Of a stretch of 64,000 bases of DNA, positions 17,884 to 28,452 are shown piece by piece (within the stretch, counting starts at the first letter, position 1; each line of letters opens with the position of its first letter). Both the position numbers and the translations under genes were made by a program. Source of the stretch: Pseudomonas panipatensis (GTDB lineage Bacteria; Pseudomonadota; Gammaproteobacteria; Pseudomonadales; Pseudomonadaceae). Where the stretch lies: NCBI RefSeq assembly GCF_900099785.1, contig NZ_FNDS01000015.1, positions 1 through 64,000 of the forward strand. The letters run 5' to 3'. The notes beneath the pieces are model-generated. The model ran no database searches. It was not told the origin of the DNA and saw nothing but the letters and a program-made list of their open reading frames with translations.

Positions 17884-18573
17884 ATGTGCGGTCGCTATGT
17901 CACTCCCGCAGAAGCCGAAATCGAGCGCTATTGGCATATTGGCGCCCATGACTCGGGGCTTTGGGCGCGCGGGAGTTTCAACGTGGCACCGACGAGCATG
18001 GTGCCGATCTTGCGTATGGAGGTGGAAGGCCAACTGCAGCTAGTGGCGGTGCGCTGGGGCCTGATCCCGTTCTGGTGGAAGAAGGCTCAAGTCCCCAGCG
18101 GCACCTACAACGCCCGCAGCGAAGAGGCTGGCCACAAGCCCATGTGGCGCAACAGTTACCGCTACCGGCGCTGCCTGATGCCGGCCCTGGGATGGTACGA
18201 GTGGAGCGACAAGGAGGTGCTTCACATGCAGGCCGGCAGAGAGACTCGCCAGCCTTACTACCTGTACTGCTCGACTGAACCCGTCCTGGCCTTTGCCGCC
18301 CTGTGGTCCAGTTGGGAGGCGCCGAATGGCGACGAGTTGCTTTCCTGCGCCATGCTGACCAAGTCCGCCGCCCCTTCGATACGGGCAATCTACGGCCGCA
18401 TGCCGGTGGTGTTGTCGCCCTCGCAGTATGATGCCTGGCTGGCTGCGGAGACCCGGCCGGATGAAGTGGCCCACCTCGTAGCAAGCGCCAGGACAGACCT
18501 GGCCGGCCATCGCGTCAGCCCACTCGTGAACGACACGCGGAATGACTTTCCAGCGTTGCTTGAGGCGCTGTAG
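17884..18573 (+). CDS. SRAP-domain protein (YedK/HMCES-like)
   Basis: 229 residues starting MCGRY, so Cys2 is exposed after Met removal as in all SRAP proteins. N76 and E80 lie in TYNARSE, and E106 in GWYEW. SRAP proteins trap abasic sites in single-stranded DNA by a Cys2 thiazolidine link. The usual catalytic His of the H-x-R-M-P motif is replaced: here it reads YGRMPVVL. GAGGTGG precedes the ATG. Upstream in-frame codons back to 17713 lack a ribosome site and conservation. Confidence 0.88.
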   Translation: MCGRYVTPAEAEIERYWHIGAHDSGLWARGSFNVAPTSMVPILRMEVEGQLQLVAVRWGLIPFWWKKAQVPSGTYNARSEEAGHKPMWRNSYRYRRCLMPALGWYEWSDKEVLHMQAGRETRQPYYLYCSTEPVLAFAALWSSWEAPNGDELLSCAMLTKSAAPSIRAIYGRMPVVLSPSQYDAWLAAETRPDEVAHLVASARTDLAGHRVSPLVNDTRNDFPALLEAL

Positions 18574-18633
18574 GGCTGGCGCCGCCAAGCCAACAGGTCA
18601 GAGCCGAAGGGCACTTTTCTCGGGCCAAACAAA

Positions 18634-18665
18634 AAGGGGTTAGCTTGCGCTAACCCCTTCTTTTA
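18634..18665. terminator. bidirectional terminator
   Basis: An 11-bp stem (18634-18644 with 18649-18659), loop TTGC, with A run before and T run after. It ends the plus-strand SRAP transcript and the minus-strand tRNA-Met transcript. Confidence 0.88.
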
Positions 18666-18667
18666 TA

Positions 18668-18744
18668 TGGTGGCTACACCGGGACTTGAACCTGGGACAT
18701 CAGCATTATGAATGCTGCGCTCTAACCGACTGAGCTATGTAGCC
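18668..18744 (-). tRNA. tRNA-Met (CAT), elongator
   Basis: A 77-nt cloverleaf on the minus strand with encoded CCA (18668-18670), acceptor GGCTACA/TGTAGCC, anticodon CAT and GTTCAAGTCC T-loop. The normal first acceptor pair and GCTACATAGCTCAG D-arm fit the elongator form rather than the initiator. Confidence 0.95.
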
Positions 18745-18898
18745 GAGTGGCGCGCATTTTCCGCATCTCGCGGGGGGCTGTCAACCCCCTTGCTTAGATA
18801 ATTTTCTGATCTTTCAAGCGTTTAGCCGGAAGTGGTGGGGCAGGGCGCTGGCGCGTGCCTTAGGCTGCCTGTGGGCGTGCGCGGGATGGGCTGGAATG

Positions 18899-18928
18899 AA
18901 AAAGCCCCGCGGGTAAGGCGGGGCTTTT
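18899..18928 (-). terminator. terminator after ychF
   Basis: An 11-bp stem (AAAAGCCCCGC with GCGGGGCTTTT), loop about seven bases, then a U run on the minus strand. It lies 17 bases beyond the ychF stop and closes the prs-rplY-pth-ychF group. Confidence 0.88.
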
Positions 18929-18944
18929 CGTCGGGCGGATGCGC

Positions 18945-20045
18945 TCAGACGTTGAAGCGGAAGTGCATCACATCGCCGTCCTTGACGATGTAGTCCTTGC
19001 CTTCCAGGCGCCATTTGCCGGCTTCCTTCGCGCCTTGTTCGCCTTTGTACTGGATGAAATCGTCATAGGCGATGACTTCGGCGCGGATGAAGCCCTTTTC
19101 GAAGTCGGTGTGGATCACTGCGGCGGCCTGCGGTGCGGTCGCGCCGACACGGACGGTCCAAGCGCGGACTTCTTTCACCCCGGCGGTGAAGTAGGTCTGC
19201 AGGTGCAGCAGTTCGTAGCCGGCGCGGATCACGCGGTTCAGGCCGGGCTCTTCGAGGCCTAGGGACTCAAGGAACATGTCCTTTTCTTCACCGTCTTCCA
19301 GTTCGGCGATTTCGGCTTCGATCTTGTTGCATACCGGTACCACCATGGCGCCTTCTTCTTCGGCGATGGCGCGGACCACGTCCAGGTGCGGGTTATTCTC
19401 GAAGCCGTCTTCGGCGACGTTGGCGATATACATCACCGGCTTGCTGGTCAGCAGGTGGAAGCCGCGTACCATGCGTTTCTCGTCGTCGCCCAGGTTCTTC
19501 ATCAGCGAGCGCGCCGGCTTGCCTTCACTGAAGTGGGGGATGAGTTTTTCCAGCAGGGCCTTCTGCGCGATGGCGTCCTTGTCGCCGCCCTTGGCGTTGC
19601 GGGCGACTTTCTGCAGTTGCTTCTCGCAGCTTTCCAGGTCGGCGAAGATCAGTTCCAGCTCGATGATCTCGATGTCGCGCTTGGGATCGACGCTGTTGGC
19701 CACGTGGATCACGTTGTCGTCTTCGAAGCAGCGTACGACGTGGGCGATGGCGTCGGTCTCGCGGATGTTGGCGAGGAACTTGTTGCCCAGGCCTTCACCT
19801 TTGGAAGCGCCTTCCACCAGGCCGGCGATGTCGACGAACTCCATGGTGGTAGGGATGACGCGCTCGGGCTTGACGATTTCTGCCAGTGCGTCGAGGCGGG
19901 CGTCGGGCATGGGGACGATGCCGCTGTTCGGCTCGATGGTGCAGAAGGGGAAGTTCTCCGCCGCGATACCGGATTTGGTAAGGGCGTTGAACAGGGTGGA
20001 TTTGCCGACGTTGGGCAAGCCGACGATGCCGCAGTTGAAGCCCAT
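18945..20045 (-). CDS. ychF: redox-regulated ATPase YchF (OLA1 family)
   Basis: 366 residues from MGFNCG. Walker [10 protein letters not shown] is near residues 8-16, the base-specificity motif is CNKIEAE instead of NKxD, which gives ATP over GTP preference, and a C-terminal TGS domain is present. YchF binds ribosomes and is linked to oxidative-stress control. A longer reading frame upstream overlaps pth and is not used. It begins 25 bases after pth, as in most gamma-proteobacteria. Confidence 0.96.
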   Translation of the reverse strand: MGFNCGIVGLPNVGKSTLFNALTKSGIAAENFPFCTIEPNSGIVPMPDARLDALAEIVKPERVIPTTMEFVDIAGLVEGASKGEGLGNKFLANIRETDAIAHVVRCFEDDNVIHVANSVDPKRDIEIIELELIFADLESCEKQLQKVARNAKGGDKDAIAQKALLEKLIPHFSEGKPARSLMKNLGDDEKRMVRGFHLLTSKPVMYIANVAEDGFENNPHLDVVRAIAEEEGAMVVPVCNKIEAEIAELEDGEEKDMFLESLGLEEPGLNRVIRAGYELLHLQTYFTAGVKEVRAWTVRVGATAPQAAAVIHTDFEKGFIRAEVIAYDDFIQYKGEQGAKEAGKWRLEGKDYIVKDGDVMHFRFNV

Positions 20046-20070
20046 GTTTTTTACCTCTGGCGGAGACGGG

Positions 20071-20655
20071 TCAGGCCTTCTGGCTGTGCAGCTTCTGCAT
20101 CGCGCGGGTCCAGTCACCTGCGAGCATTTCCGGCAGCACGCCGAGGGCGAAATCGATGCTGGTGTCGAGCAGTTCCTGCTCGCTGCGCGGAGCGCGGCCG
20201 AGGACGTAGCCGGAGACCAGGCTGCTGTGCCCCGGATGGCCGATGCCAAGCCGCAGGCGGTGGAAACCGTTCTGGTTGCCGAGTTGGGCGATGATGTCGC
20301 GCAACCCGTTGTGCCCGCCGTGTCCGCCGCCGGTCTTGAGCTTGGCGACGCCGGGAGGCATATCGAGTTCGTCGTGGGCCACCAGGATGGCATCGACCGG
20401 AATGCGGAAGAAGCCTGCGAGCGCCGCCACGGCCTGGCCGCTGCGGTTCATGTAGGTGGTGGGGATGAGCAGACGAACATCGCGGCCCTGGTGGCTGAAC
20501 TTGCCGACAAGGCCGAAGTATTTCTTGTCGAGGCTGAGGCTGGCGCGTTGTTGGTCGGCCAGGCGCTCAACGAAAAGAGCCCCCGCGTTATGCCGGGTCT
20601 GTTCGTATTCCGGGCCTGGGTTACCCAGGCCAACGATCAGTTGCACGGCGGTCAC
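20071..20655 (-). CDS. pth: peptidyl-tRNA hydrolase
   Basis: 194 residues. [17 protein letters not shown] at residues 9-25 contains Asn12 and the catalytic His22, and the later MNRSG and HDELDMPPG motifs are intact. The enzyme cleaves peptides from peptidyl-tRNA released during aborted translation. It lies 31 bases after rplY and 25 before ychF in a typical order. Confidence 0.96.
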   Translation of the reverse strand: MTAVQLIVGLGNPGPEYEQTRHNAGALFVERLADQQRASLSLDKKYFGLVGKFSHQGRDVRLLIPTTYMNRSGQAVAALAGFFRIPVDAILVAHDELDMPPGVAKLKTGGGHGGHNGLRDIIAQLGNQNGFHRLRLGIGHPGHSSLVSGYVLGRAPRSEQELLDTSIDFALGVLPEMLAGDWTRAMQKLHSQKA

Positions 20656-20686
20656 GACGGGGGCCCTTCCTTAAGGCTCGCGAGTA

Positions 20687-21295
20687 TTACTCGGCGGCGC
20701 CTTCTTCGCCTTCTTCTTTCACGCGGGAAGCGTGGATGTTGGCGACTGCCAGGTCGTTGCCGTGAGCCAGTTGAACCAGCTCGACGCCTTTCGGCAGCTT
20801 GAGGTCGGACAGGTGAACGATCTGACCCACATCGACTTTCGCCAGGTCGACTTCGATGAATTCCGGCAGGTCTTTCGGCAGGCAGGAAACTTCGACTTCG
20901 GAGATGACGTGGGAAACCTCACCGCCACCTTGCTTCACGCCAACAGCGGTTTCCGCGTTGAGGAAGTGCAGGGGAACGTGGGCGGTCAGTTTGTGGTCGG
21001 CAACTACGCGCAGAAAATCAGCGTGCATGACGTAGCCTTTGGCCGGGTGGCGCTGCAGGGCTTTGATCAGCACGGTTTCCTTGGCGCCGCCAACGTTCAG
21101 GGCGATCACGTGGCTGAAGGCAGCCTCGTTTTCCAGCAGCTTGGCGATTTCGCGCAGTTCCAGGGTTACGGATTGCGGCTCTTTGTCGCCACCGTAAACC
21201 ACAGCCGGAACCAGACCGGCGTTACGACGCAGGCGGCGGCTCGCACCTTTCCCCAGATCGGAACGCGCTTGGGCATTCAGAATAAAGTCAACCAT
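20687..21295 (-). CDS. rplY: 50S ribosomal protein L25 (Ctc form)
   Basis: 202 residues from MVDFILNAQ. The N-terminal L25 domain (about 1-95) binds 5S rRNA, and a C-terminal TL5/Ctc extension with an acidic tail ([10 protein letters not shown]) follows. E. coli L25 is 94 residues and lacks the extension, which pseudomonads carry. A longer start at 21316 is possible but MVDF is typical. A strong hairpin lies in the spacer to prs. Confidence 0.95.
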   Translation of the reverse strand: MVDFILNAQARSDLGKGASRRLRRNAGLVPAVVYGGDKEPQSVTLELREIAKLLENEAAFSHVIALNVGGAKETVLIKALQRHPAKGYVMHADFLRVVADHKLTAHVPLHFLNAETAVGVKQGGGEVSHVISEVEVSCLPKDLPEFIEVDLAKVDVGQIVHLSDLKLPKGVELVQLAHGNDLAVANIHASRVKEEGEEGAAE

Positions 21296-21317
21296 TGTAT
21301 TTCTCCAGAATGACAAG

Positions 21318-21352
21318 ATCGCCCGAACGCTTGCGACCAGCGTTCGGGCGAT
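21318..21352 (-). other. 14-bp hairpin between prs and rplY
   Basis: A perfect 14-bp stem (21318-21331 with 21339-21352) and a seven-base loop. No U run follows on the minus strand, so it is not a standard terminator. It may attenuate rplY, protect the prs 3' end or bind protein. Confidence 0.6.
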
Positions 21353-21415
21353 TCTTCAAATGCTCCGCCCGGAGACGGAGCGCTTTCGTCAGCGCCTTGT
21401 TCGTCGAGGTGGGCC

Positions 21416-22357
21416 TCAACGGAACATGGCGCTGATCGATTCTTCGTTGCTGATTCGGCGCATGGCTTCGGCAACAACCGGAGCGATGTCCAGTTGGCGG
21501 ATGCGGCCACAGGCCTGGGCAGCGGCGGACAGCGGGATGGTGTTGGTCACCACCAGTTCGTCCAGTACGGAATTCTCGATGTTCTCGATGGCGCGGCCGG
21601 ACAGCACCGGGTGGGTGCAGTAGGCGATGACCTTGGCGGCGCCGTGCTCTTTCAGAGCCTTGGCGGCGTGGCCGAGGGTGCCAGCGGTATCGACCATGTC
21701 GTCGACCAGTACGCAGGTACGGCCTTCGACATCACCGATGATGTGCATGACTTCGGACTGGTTGGCCTTAGGACGGCGCTTGTCGATGATCGCCAGGTCC
21801 ACGCCCAGCGACTTGGCGACGGCGCGAGCACGCACCACGCCACCGATGTCCGGGGAGACGATCATCAGGTTCTCGAAGCGTTGGTCTTCGATGTCGTCGA
21901 CCAGTACCGGCGAACCGTAGATGTTGTCCACCGGAATGTCGAAGAAGCCTTGGATCTGGTCGGCGTGCAGGTCAACGGTCAGCACGCGGTTCACGCCGAC
22001 GACGGTCAGCATGTCGGCAACGACCTTGGCGCTGATGGCCACGCGTGCGGAGCGCGGGCGGCGATCCTGGCGGGCATAACCGAAGTAGGGAATGACTGCG
22101 GTGATACGAGTGGCCGAGGAGCGGCGGAAGGCATCAGCCATCACGACCAGTTCCATCAGGTTATCGTTGGTTGGTGCACAGGTCGGTTGAATCAGGAAGA
22201 CGTCCTTACCGCGGACGTTTTCGTTGATTTCGACACTGATTTCGCCGTCGGAGAACTTGCCGACAGAAACATCACCGAGGGGGATGTGCAGCTGGCGCAC
22301 GACACGGCGCGCCAGATCGGGGTTTGCGTTCCCCGTGAAAACCATCATCTTGGACAC
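21416..22357 (-). CDS. prs: ribose-phosphate pyrophosphokinase
   Basis: 313 residues from a GTG start ([10 protein letters not shown]); ATG 22348 is an alternative. The PRPP-binding loop [10 protein letters not shown] lies near residues 218-227, and FGYARQDRR and the RAR/flexible-loop segment are intact. It makes PRPP from ribose 5-phosphate and ATP for nucleotides, His and Trp. It is transcribed after the tRNA-Gln pair, though a terminator separates them. Confidence 0.96.
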   Translation of the reverse strand: MSKMMVFTGNANPDLARRVVRQLHIPLGDVSVGKFSDGEISVEINENVRGKDVFLIQPTCAPTNDNLMELVVMADAFRRSSATRITAVIPYFGYARQDRRPRSARVAISAKVVADMLTVVGVNRVLTVDLHADQIQGFFDIPVDNIYGSPVLVDDIEDQRFENLMIVSPDIGGVVRARAVAKSLGVDLAIIDKRRPKANQSEVMHIIGDVEGRTCVLVDDMVDTAGTLGHAAKALKEHGAAKVIAYCTHPVLSGRAIENIENSVLDELVVTNTIPLSAAAQACGRIRQLDIAPVVAEAMRRISNEESISAMFR

Positions 22358-22395
22358 GCGCAGTTCCTGCCGGCTGAGGGTGGACCTGATGAATC

Positions 22396-22435
22396 AAAAA
22401 GCTGCTCAAAGGCCGAAGCTTTTGAACAGCTTTTT
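22396..22435 (-). terminator. terminator after tRNA-Gln genes
   Basis: On the minus strand a ~15-bp stem (AAAAAGCTGTTCAAA with TTTGAGCAGCTTTTT, one wobble) ends in a U run. It is eight bases past the tRNA 3' end and 38 before the prs start. Confidence 0.85.
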
Positions 22436-22443
22436 AAAGTGTA

Positions 22444-22518
22444 TGGCAGGGGCGGCTGGATTCGAACCAACGCATGGCAGGATCAAAACCTGCTGCCTTA
22501 CCGCTTGGCGACGCCCCT
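22444..22518 (-). tRNA. tRNA-Gln (TTG), copy 2
   Basis: A 75-nt tRNA with acceptor AGGGGCG/CGCCCCT, anticodon TTG, GGTTCGAATCC T-arm and encoded CCA. It is identical to the copy at 22575-22649. Confidence 0.95.
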
Positions 22519-22574
22519 ATGACTTTCGCTGTGCAGTGCTTTCGTTTCGCTGTACGTGGCCCCGGTGGGGTTAA

Positions 22575-22649
22575 TGGCAGGGGCGGCTGGATTCGAACCA
22601 ACGCATGGCAGGATCAAAACCTGCTGCCTTACCGCTTGGCGACGCCCCT
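22575..22649 (-). tRNA. tRNA-Gln (TTG), copy 1
   Basis: A 75-nt tRNA identical to the downstream copy, 56 bases apart, so the pair is a recent or gene-converted tandem duplication. It begins 32 bases after the ispE stop. Confidence 0.95.
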
Positions 22650-22681
22650 ATAACGTACAACCGAATGCAATGCATCCCTTC

Positions 22682-23539
22682 TCAATCCAGTCCTTGAAGC
22701 TTGCGGTGCAACAGGGAGATGTTGCGACCCTGAGCGACAAAGCTTGGCAGAGTGGCCGGAAGTTGGCGGCGAACTTTATCAGCATCGCCCTTGTTTGGGA
22801 AGCTCCCAAACACACAAGCTCCAGTGCCGGTCAATCTAGCTGATGTGAATTTATTCAACAAGATCAGCGCGTTACGTACATCTGGGTAACGCTTCTCGAC
22901 GACCGTCTGACAGTCGTTTCGACCGTCCACCCCGAGAAGGCTGCGAACTTTAATGGGCGGAGTATTCCGTGTCAACTCGGGATCGGAGAAAACTTCTGCT
23001 GTGCTGACAAAGACTTGCGGTACCAGCACGAGGAACCAGGGCTCCTCCAGTTCGACTGGCGTGAGCTTTTCACCCACGCCTTCGGCGAAGGCTGCGTGGC
23101 CGCGCACGAAGACCGGCACATCGGCGCCGAGGCTCAGGCCGAGGGCGGCGAGGCGGTCTTCGTCCCAGCCGAGCTGCCAGAGGTGGTTCAGGCCGAGCAG
23201 GGTGGTGGCGGCGTCGGAGCTGCCGCCACCGATGCCGCCACCCATCGGCAGGCGCTTGTCCAGCCAGATGTCGGCGCCGAGGTGGCAACCGGACTCCTGC
23301 TGCAGACGGCGCGCGGCGCGCACGATCAGGTTGCTGTCATGGGGCACGCCGGGGATGTCGCTGTGCAGGACGATCTGGCCGTCGTCGCGCGGGGCGAAGT
23401 GCAGCTCGTCGCCATGGTCGAGGAATTGGAACAGCGTCTGCAGTTCGTGGTAGCCGTCGGGACGGCGACCGAGGATGTGCAGGAACAGGTTGAGCTTGGC
23501 CGGCGCTGGCAGGGAAAGACGTGCGTGCTGCATGGACAC
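22682..23539 (-). CDS. ispE: 4-diphosphocytidyl-2-C-methyl-D-erythritol kinase
   Basis: 285 residues. [12 protein letters not shown] near the N-terminus and the GHMP-kinase ATP loop [14 protein letters not shown] are intact. It phosphorylates CDP-methylerythritol in the MEP isoprenoid pathway. It starts six bases after lolB and precedes tRNA-Gln and prs, the order common in gamma-proteobacteria. MQHARLSL (ATG 23533) is an alternative start. Confidence 0.96.
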   Translation of the reverse strand: MSMQHARLSLPAPAKLNLFLHILGRRPDGYHELQTLFQFLDHGDELHFAPRDDGQIVLHSDIPGVPHDSNLIVRAARRLQQESGCHLGADIWLDKRLPMGGGIGGGSSDAATTLLGLNHLWQLGWDEDRLAALGLSLGADVPVFVRGHAAFAEGVGEKLTPVELEEPWFLVLVPQVFVSTAEVFSDPELTRNTPPIKVRSLLGVDGRNDCQTVVEKRYPDVRNALILLNKFTSARLTGTGACVFGSFPNKGDADKVRRQLPATLPSFVAQGRNISLLHRKLQGLD

Positions 23540-23545
23540 TCGAAC

Positions 23546-24175
23546 TCAGTGGGAGGCCGTTTGACCCAGTTGGCGCGGTTGCCAGCTCTTGATCACTAGC
23601 GTGACGTCGAGGTTCTGCCCGTGCAGCTTGAGACGATCGGGCAGCCAGTAGCCGTTCTGTTCGCTGTAGCTGCTGTAGTCGACGTCCCAGCCATCCTGTT
23701 GCAAGCGCGCGAGGTGGCTGTCGCTGTCGAGGGTCAGGCGACTCTTGCTGTCGGGGGCGGGCAGGCCGCGAACCCACCAGAGCAGGTGCGATACCGGCAG
23801 GCGCCAGCCCAGTTGTTCTTCCAGTAGCGCTTCCGGCGACGCGGCCTGGTAGCGGCCCTGTCCGGCGACCTCCAGGGTCACTGCGCCTTCGCGCCCGGTC
23901 AGGCGCGCGGCGCCGCGGCCCAGCGGGCCGGACAGGCGGATGTCGTAATAGCCTTGGCGTTGCAGCCAGAACAGGGTGCCACTGCCGGAGTCCTTGGGGG
24001 CGCGGATGCCGACCTTGCCGTCGATCTGCCAGCCGTCGAGGGTGGCGATGCGTTCCTTGTGGGCTTTCCAGGCCGCAGGGTTGCCCTGGCCTTCGAGGGA
24101 TTCGCGGGAGCCGAAGCCGGCGCAGCCGGCCAGCAATAACAGCGCGGCCGCGCCGATGAGGTGAGTCAGACGCAT
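23546..24175 (-). CDS. lolB: outer-membrane lipoprotein receptor LolB
   Basis: 209 residues with a lipoprotein signal peptide; the lipobox LLAGC puts the lipidated Cys at 18. LolB accepts lipoproteins from LolA and inserts them in the outer membrane. The [12 protein letters not shown] and [22 protein letters not shown] segments are family-typical. It follows the TPR lipoprotein gene by seven bases and precedes ispE. Confidence 0.95.
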   Translation of the reverse strand: MRLTHLIGAAALLLLAGCAGFGSRESLEGQGNPAAWKAHKERIATLDGWQIDGKVGIRAPKDSGSGTLFWLQRQGYYDIRLSGPLGRGAARLTGREGAVTLEVAGQGRYQAASPEALLEEQLGWRLPVSHLLWWVRGLPAPDSKSRLTLDSDSHLARLQQDGWDVDYSSYSEQNGYWLPDRLKLHGQNLDVTLVIKSWQPRQLGQTASH

Positions 24176-24182
24176 GATGTTC

Positions 24183-25904
24183 TCAGGGGTTTCTGGACCC
24201 GGTCAGGCGCTGCAGGGTGTCACGCAGGACGATGCTGTCGGGCTGGTTCTGCAGGGCGCTGGCCCAGACCTTGCGGGCTTCGCTCTGCTTGCCTCTGGCC
24301 CAGAGCACCTCTCCCAGGTGGGCGGCGACTTCGTGGTCGGGGAATTTTTCCAGGGCCTGGCGCAGGTAGGTTTCCGCTTCGCTCAGGTTGCCCATTCGAT
24401 AGTTGACCCAGCCCAGGCTGTCGAGGATGGCCGGGTCGTCGGGGCTCAGTTGGTGGGCTTTCTGGATCAGGTCGCGGGCTTCGCTGTAGCGCGTGGTGCG
24501 GTCGGCCAGGGTGTAGCCGAGCGCATTGAGCGCCATGGCGTTGTCCGGCTCGCGCTCGATGATGAAGCGCAGATCCTTCTCCATTTGCACCAGGTCGTTG
24601 CGCTTCTCCGCTAGCATGGAGCGGGTGTAGAGCAGGTTGAGGTCGTCCGGGAACTGTTTGTTGGCTTGCTCGATGACCTGCCAGGCGCGCTCGGTCTGGT
24701 TGCGGTTGTTCAGCCCTTCGGCTTCGATCAGGTACAGCTGGATGGCGTAGTCGGGCTGGCGCTCGCGGGCCTCGGCGAGGCGTTGCGAGGCCTCCGCGCT
24801 GCGGCCGGCGTCCAGCAGTATCTCGCTCTGGCGCAGCTGCGCCGGCAGGAAGTCATTGCCCGGGCCGACCTGGGCGTATTCCTTGAGGGCGGTCTGTGGG
24901 TCTTTTTGCGCTTCGGCCAGGCGGCCAAGGTTGAAGTGCGCGGCGTCGGCGTGGCTATCGCGTTCGACCAGTTCCCGCAGGTAGACCTTGGCTTCGTCCC
25001 AGGCGTGCGCTTCCAGGCAGACCAGCGCCAGGGAGAAACGCAGGTCGTCGTCATCGGGGAATTGCTGCACCAGCGCGGAGAACTCGGCCTTGGCGTCGTC
25101 CAGGCGGTTCTGCTCCACCAGCAGGCGGGCGTAGGCCAGGTGCACGCGCTTGTCGTCCGGGTGCTCCTTCATGCCGTCCTTGAGCAGCGGCAAGGCTTCG
25201 TTACTGCGCTTCATGCTTTGCAGCAGGCGGGCGCGCAGCAACAGTGGCGCCACTTCGTGGCGGCTGGCCGGTTTGCTTTCCAGCAGGTTCAGGGCTTCCT
25301 GGGGACGACCGTCCTGTTGCAGCAGCAGGGCCTTGCCGAACAGCAGTTGGCCGTTGTCGGGGTATTTCTTCAGCAGGCGGTCGAAGCTTTGCAGCAGGCC
25401 GGCGCGGGTATCCGGGTCGGTTTCCGCGGCGGACAGTGCAAGGAAGTCGAAATGGGTGTCGCCCTGGCCGTTGAGGACCTTCTCCATGTAGATCATGGAT
25501 TCGTCGTATTGCCCGGTGCGCGCCAGTTGCAGGGCGGCGGCGCGCTGCGCGTCGAGGTCGTTGGGTGCGGCCTTGGCCCAGATCAGCGAGGTCTGCAGGG
25601 CTTCCTGGTCGGCGCCAAGGTATTCGGCAATGCGGAATGCGCGTTCGGCGACCCCAGGATCCTGCGTCTGCCTGGCCTGATCCACGTAGTTGCTCAGGGC
25701 GATGTCGAAGCGGTTGCGCTGCCCGGCGATTTCCGCCACCAGCAGGGAATACAGGGTGTCTTCGCTGAAAGAGCCGTACTTGCGGTTCTTTTCCACGCTG
25801 GCCGCGCTGTCCTTGGTCGGTGCGGGGCCGGGAGTCTTGTGAAGCATGGACTGGCAGCCGCCGAGCAGCAGCAGGGCAGTCAGCAGCGCGAGAGACTTGT
25901 TCAT
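24183..25904 (-). CDS. TPR-repeat outer-membrane lipoprotein
   Basis: 573 residues. The signal peptide has lipobox LLGGC with Cys17, followed by about a dozen tetratricopeptide repeats spanning most of the protein, for example [20 protein letters not shown] and the adjacent [23 protein letters not shown] proteins are scaffolds; the partner is unknown. It heads a lolB-ispE group and is divergent from hemA across 189 bases. The same gene precedes lolB in P. aeruginosa. Confidence 0.88.
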   Translation of the reverse strand: MNKSLALLTALLLLGGCQSMLHKTPGPAPTKDSAASVEKNRKYGSFSEDTLYSLLVAEIAGQRNRFDIALSNYVDQARQTQDPGVAERAFRIAEYLGADQEALQTSLIWAKAAPNDLDAQRAAALQLARTGQYDESMIYMEKVLNGQGDTHFDFLALSAAETDPDTRAGLLQSFDRLLKKYPDNGQLLFGKALLLQQDGRPQEALNLLESKPASRHEVAPLLLRARLLQSMKRSNEALPLLKDGMKEHPDDKRVHLAYARLLVEQNRLDDAKAEFSALVQQFPDDDDLRFSLALVCLEAHAWDEAKVYLRELVERDSHADAAHFNLGRLAEAQKDPQTALKEYAQVGPGNDFLPAQLRQSEILLDAGRSAEASQRLAEARERQPDYAIQLYLIEAEGLNNRNQTERAWQVIEQANKQFPDDLNLLYTRSMLAEKRNDLVQMEKDLRFIIEREPDNAMALNALGYTLADRTTRYSEARDLIQKAHQLSPDDPAILDSLGWVNYRMGNLSEAETYLRQALEKFPDHEVAAHLGEVLWARGKQSEARKVWASALQNQPDSIVLRDTLQRLTGSRNP

Positions 25905-26093
25905 AGACGAAAGAAGGGAACCTGACCAGCGGGGTGGGCCCCATCATGACATAAGCAATCCAGCAAGCCCATGGGGTGGGGGCGGCTAAACCCAGCATAG
26001 ACGCACAGATCGGCGCATTGCATTGCAGTGGTTGTCCTCCATCGGGCGACGTAGGACAATTGCGGGCTTCCCCGATTACCTCAGCGATCCTGC

Positions 26094-27362
26094 ATGGCCT
26101 TCATTGCCCTCGGCATCAACCACAAGACAGCCTCCGTGGCCGTCCGCGAGCGCGTGGCTTTCACCCCCGGGCAGATGGTCGAGGCGCTGCAGTTGCTTTG
26201 CCGGCTGACCGCCAGTCGTGAGGCGGCGATTCTCTCCACCTGCAACCGCAGCGAACTCTACCTGGAGCTGGAGCACCCCGAAGCGGAGGATGTTCTGGCC
26301 TGGCTGGCCGACTACCACGGCCTGAGCCTGGACGAGCTGCGCAACTGCGCCTACGTGCATCAGGATGAGGACGCCGTGCGTCATATGATGCGCGTCGCCG
26401 CCGGCCTGGACTCGATGGTCCTCGGTGAGCCACAGATCCTCGGGCAGATGAAGTCCGCCTATGCCGTGGCGCGCGAGGCCGGCACCGTCGGGCCGATGCT
26501 GGGGCGGCTGTTCCAGGCGACCTTCAGCACCGCCAAGACCGTGCGTACCGACACCGCCATTGGCGAGAACCCGGTGTCCGTGGCCTTCGCCGCCGTCAGC
26601 CTGGCCCGGCAGATATTCAGTGACTTGCACCGCAGCCAGGCGCTGCTGATCGGCGCGGGCGAGACCATCACCCTGGTCGCCCGCCATCTTCACGAGCAAG
26701 GCGTCCGGCGCATCGTGGTGGCCAACCGCACCCTGGAGCGCGCCAGCCAGTTGGCCGCCGAACTCGGCGCCGAGGCCATTCTGCTGGCCGACATGCCTGA
26801 GCACCTGGCCAGCAGCGACATTGTCATCAGCTCCACCGCCAGCCAATTGCCGATCCTCGGCAAGGGCGCCGTCGAACGGGCGCTCAAGCAGCGCCGGCAC
26901 AAGCCCATGTTCATGGTCGATATCGCCGTGCCGCGCGATATCGAGCCGGAAGTCGGGGAACTGGACGACGTCTACCTCTATAGCGTCGACGATCTGCATG
27001 AAGTGGTGGCCGAGAACCTCAAGTCTCGCCAGGGCGCGGCCCAGGCCGCCGAAGAGCTGGTTGGCGACGGTGTCCATGAGTTCATGGCGCGCTTGCGCGA
27101 ACTGGCCGCGGTGGATGTGCTGCGCGCCTACCGTCAGCAGGCCGAGCGCCTGCGCGACGAGGAGTTGCAGAAGGCCCAGCGCCTGCTGGCCAACGGCGGC
27201 GACCCGGCTGACGTCATGGCCCAACTGGCCCGCGGCCTGACCAACAAGCTGCTGCACGCGCCCAGCGTGCAGATGAAGAAACTCTCCGCCGAGGGCCGCA
27301 TCGATGCGCTGGCCCTGGCCCAGGAACTGTTCGCCCTCGAGGAGGGCCTTGAGAAGCGATGA
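26094..27362 (+). CDS. hemA: glutamyl-tRNA reductase
   Basis: 422 residues. The catalytic Cys50 lies in STCNRSELY, followed by the NADPH-binding GAGET segment and a C-terminal dimerisation helix. It reduces Glu-tRNA(Glu) to glutamate-1-semialdehyde, the first committed step of tetrapyrrole synthesis. Its stop overlaps the prfA start by four bases, an arrangement (hemA-prfA-prmC) shared with enterobacteria. Confidence 0.97.
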   Translation: MAFIALGINHKTASVAVRERVAFTPGQMVEALQLLCRLTASREAAILSTCNRSELYLELEHPEAEDVLAWLADYHGLSLDELRNCAYVHQDEDAVRHMMRVAAGLDSMVLGEPQILGQMKSAYAVAREAGTVGPMLGRLFQATFSTAKTVRTDTAIGENPVSVAFAAVSLARQIFSDLHRSQALLIGAGETITLVARHLHEQGVRRIVVANRTLERASQLAAELGAEAILLADMPEHLASSDIVISSTASQLPILGKGAVERALKQRRHKPMFMVDIAVPRDIEPEVGELDDVYLYSVDDLHEVVAENLKSRQGAAQAAEELVGDGVHEFMARLRELAAVDVLRAYRQQAERLRDEELQKAQRLLANGGDPADVMAQLARGLTNKLLHAPSVQMKKLSAEGRIDALALAQELFALEEGLEKR

Positions 27363-28441
27363 AAGCCTCCCTGCTGACCAAGCTGGATAGCCTCAGTGAC
27401 CGCTACGAGGAGCTTACCGCTCTGCTCGGCGATGCCGAGGTGATCAGCGACCAGACCAAGTTCCGCGCCTATTCCCGCGAGTTCGCCGAGATCGAGCCGG
27501 TGTTCCTGGCCTTCCGCGAGTTCCGCAAGGTGCAGGACGACCTCGAAGGCGCTCAGGCGCTGCTCAAGGACAGTGACCCCGACCTGCGCGACATGGCCGA
27601 GGAAGAGGTCTCCGGCTCCAAGGCGCGCCTGGCCGAGCTGGAGCACTCGCTGCAGCGCATGCTGCTGCCCAAGGACCCCAACGACCATCGCAACGTGTTC
27701 CTGGAAATCCGCGCCGGCACGGGCGGCGACGAAGCGGCGATCTTCTCTGGCGACCTGTTCCGCATGTACTCGCGTTACGCCGAACGTCAGGGCTGGCGGG
27801 TGGAGATTCTGTCGGAGAACGAAGGCGAGCACGGTGGCTATAAAGAGGTGATCGCCCGCGTCGAGGGTGACAACGTCTATGCCAAGCTCAAGTTCGAGTC
27901 CGGCGCGCACCGTGTGCAGCGCGTGCCGGAAACCGAATCCCAGGGCCGCATCCATACGTCCGCCTGTACCGTGGCGGTGCTGCCTGAGCCGGATGAGCAG
28001 GCGGCCATCGAAATCAATCCGGCCGACCTGCGGGTGGACACCTATCGTTCGTCCGGCGCCGGCGGCCAGCACGTCAACAAGACCGACTCCGCGGTGCGCA
28101 TCACCCACCTGCCTTCGGGCATCGTGGTGGAGTGCCAGGAAGAGCGTTCGCAGCACAAGAACCGCGCCAAGGCCATGGCCTGGCTGGCGGCCAAGCTCAA
28201 TGACCAGCAGCAGGCCGCGGCGCACAAGGAAATCTCCGAGACGCGCAAGCTGCTGGTCGGCTCGGGCGATCGCTCCGAACGCATCCGCACCTACAATTTC
28301 CCCCAGGGGCGTGTCACTGACCACCGCATCAACCTCACCCTGTACTCCCTCGGCGAGGTGATGGAGGGCTCGGTGGAACAGGTGATCGAACCCCTGTTGC
28401 AGGAATTCCAGGCCGACCAACTGGCCGCTCTGGGCGACTGA
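27359..28441 (+). CDS. prfA: peptide chain release factor 1
   Basis: 360 residues, exactly the usual RF1 length. [14 protein letters not shown] near residue 233 holds the GGQ peptidyl-hydrolysis motif. The stop-codon recognition motif in [14 protein letters not shown] reads P-E-T. RF1 reads UAA and UAG. It overlaps hemA by four bases and is followed by its modifying enzyme prmC. Confidence 0.97.
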   Translation: MKASLLTKLDSLSDRYEELTALLGDAEVISDQTKFRAYSREFAEIEPVFLAFREFRKVQDDLEGAQALLKDSDPDLRDMAEEEVSGSKARLAELEHSLQRMLLPKDPNDHRNVFLEIRAGTGGDEAAIFSGDLFRMYSRYAERQGWRVEILSENEGEHGGYKEVIARVEGDNVYAKLKFESGAHRVQRVPETESQGRIHTSACTVAVLPEPDEQAAIEINPADLRVDTYRSSGAGGQHVNKTDSAVRITHLPSGIVVECQEERSQHKNRAKAMAWLAAKLNDQQQAAAHKEISETRKLLVGSGDRSERIRTYNFPQGRVTDHRINLTLYSLGEVMEGSVEQVIEPLLQEFQADQLAALGD

Positions 28442-28452
28442 CGGTAAGCACC

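Noticed and set aside
17687..18043. Frame starting just after the palindrome and running into the SRAP gene
   Set aside because: Overlaps the SRAP gene out of frame for 160 bases, lacks a ribosome site and has Trp/Arg/Pro-rich shadow composition.
22444..22649. Tandem repeat as a possible mobile or CRISPR-like unit
   Set aside because: The 75-bp repeats are complete tRNA-Gln genes with cloverleaf and CCA.
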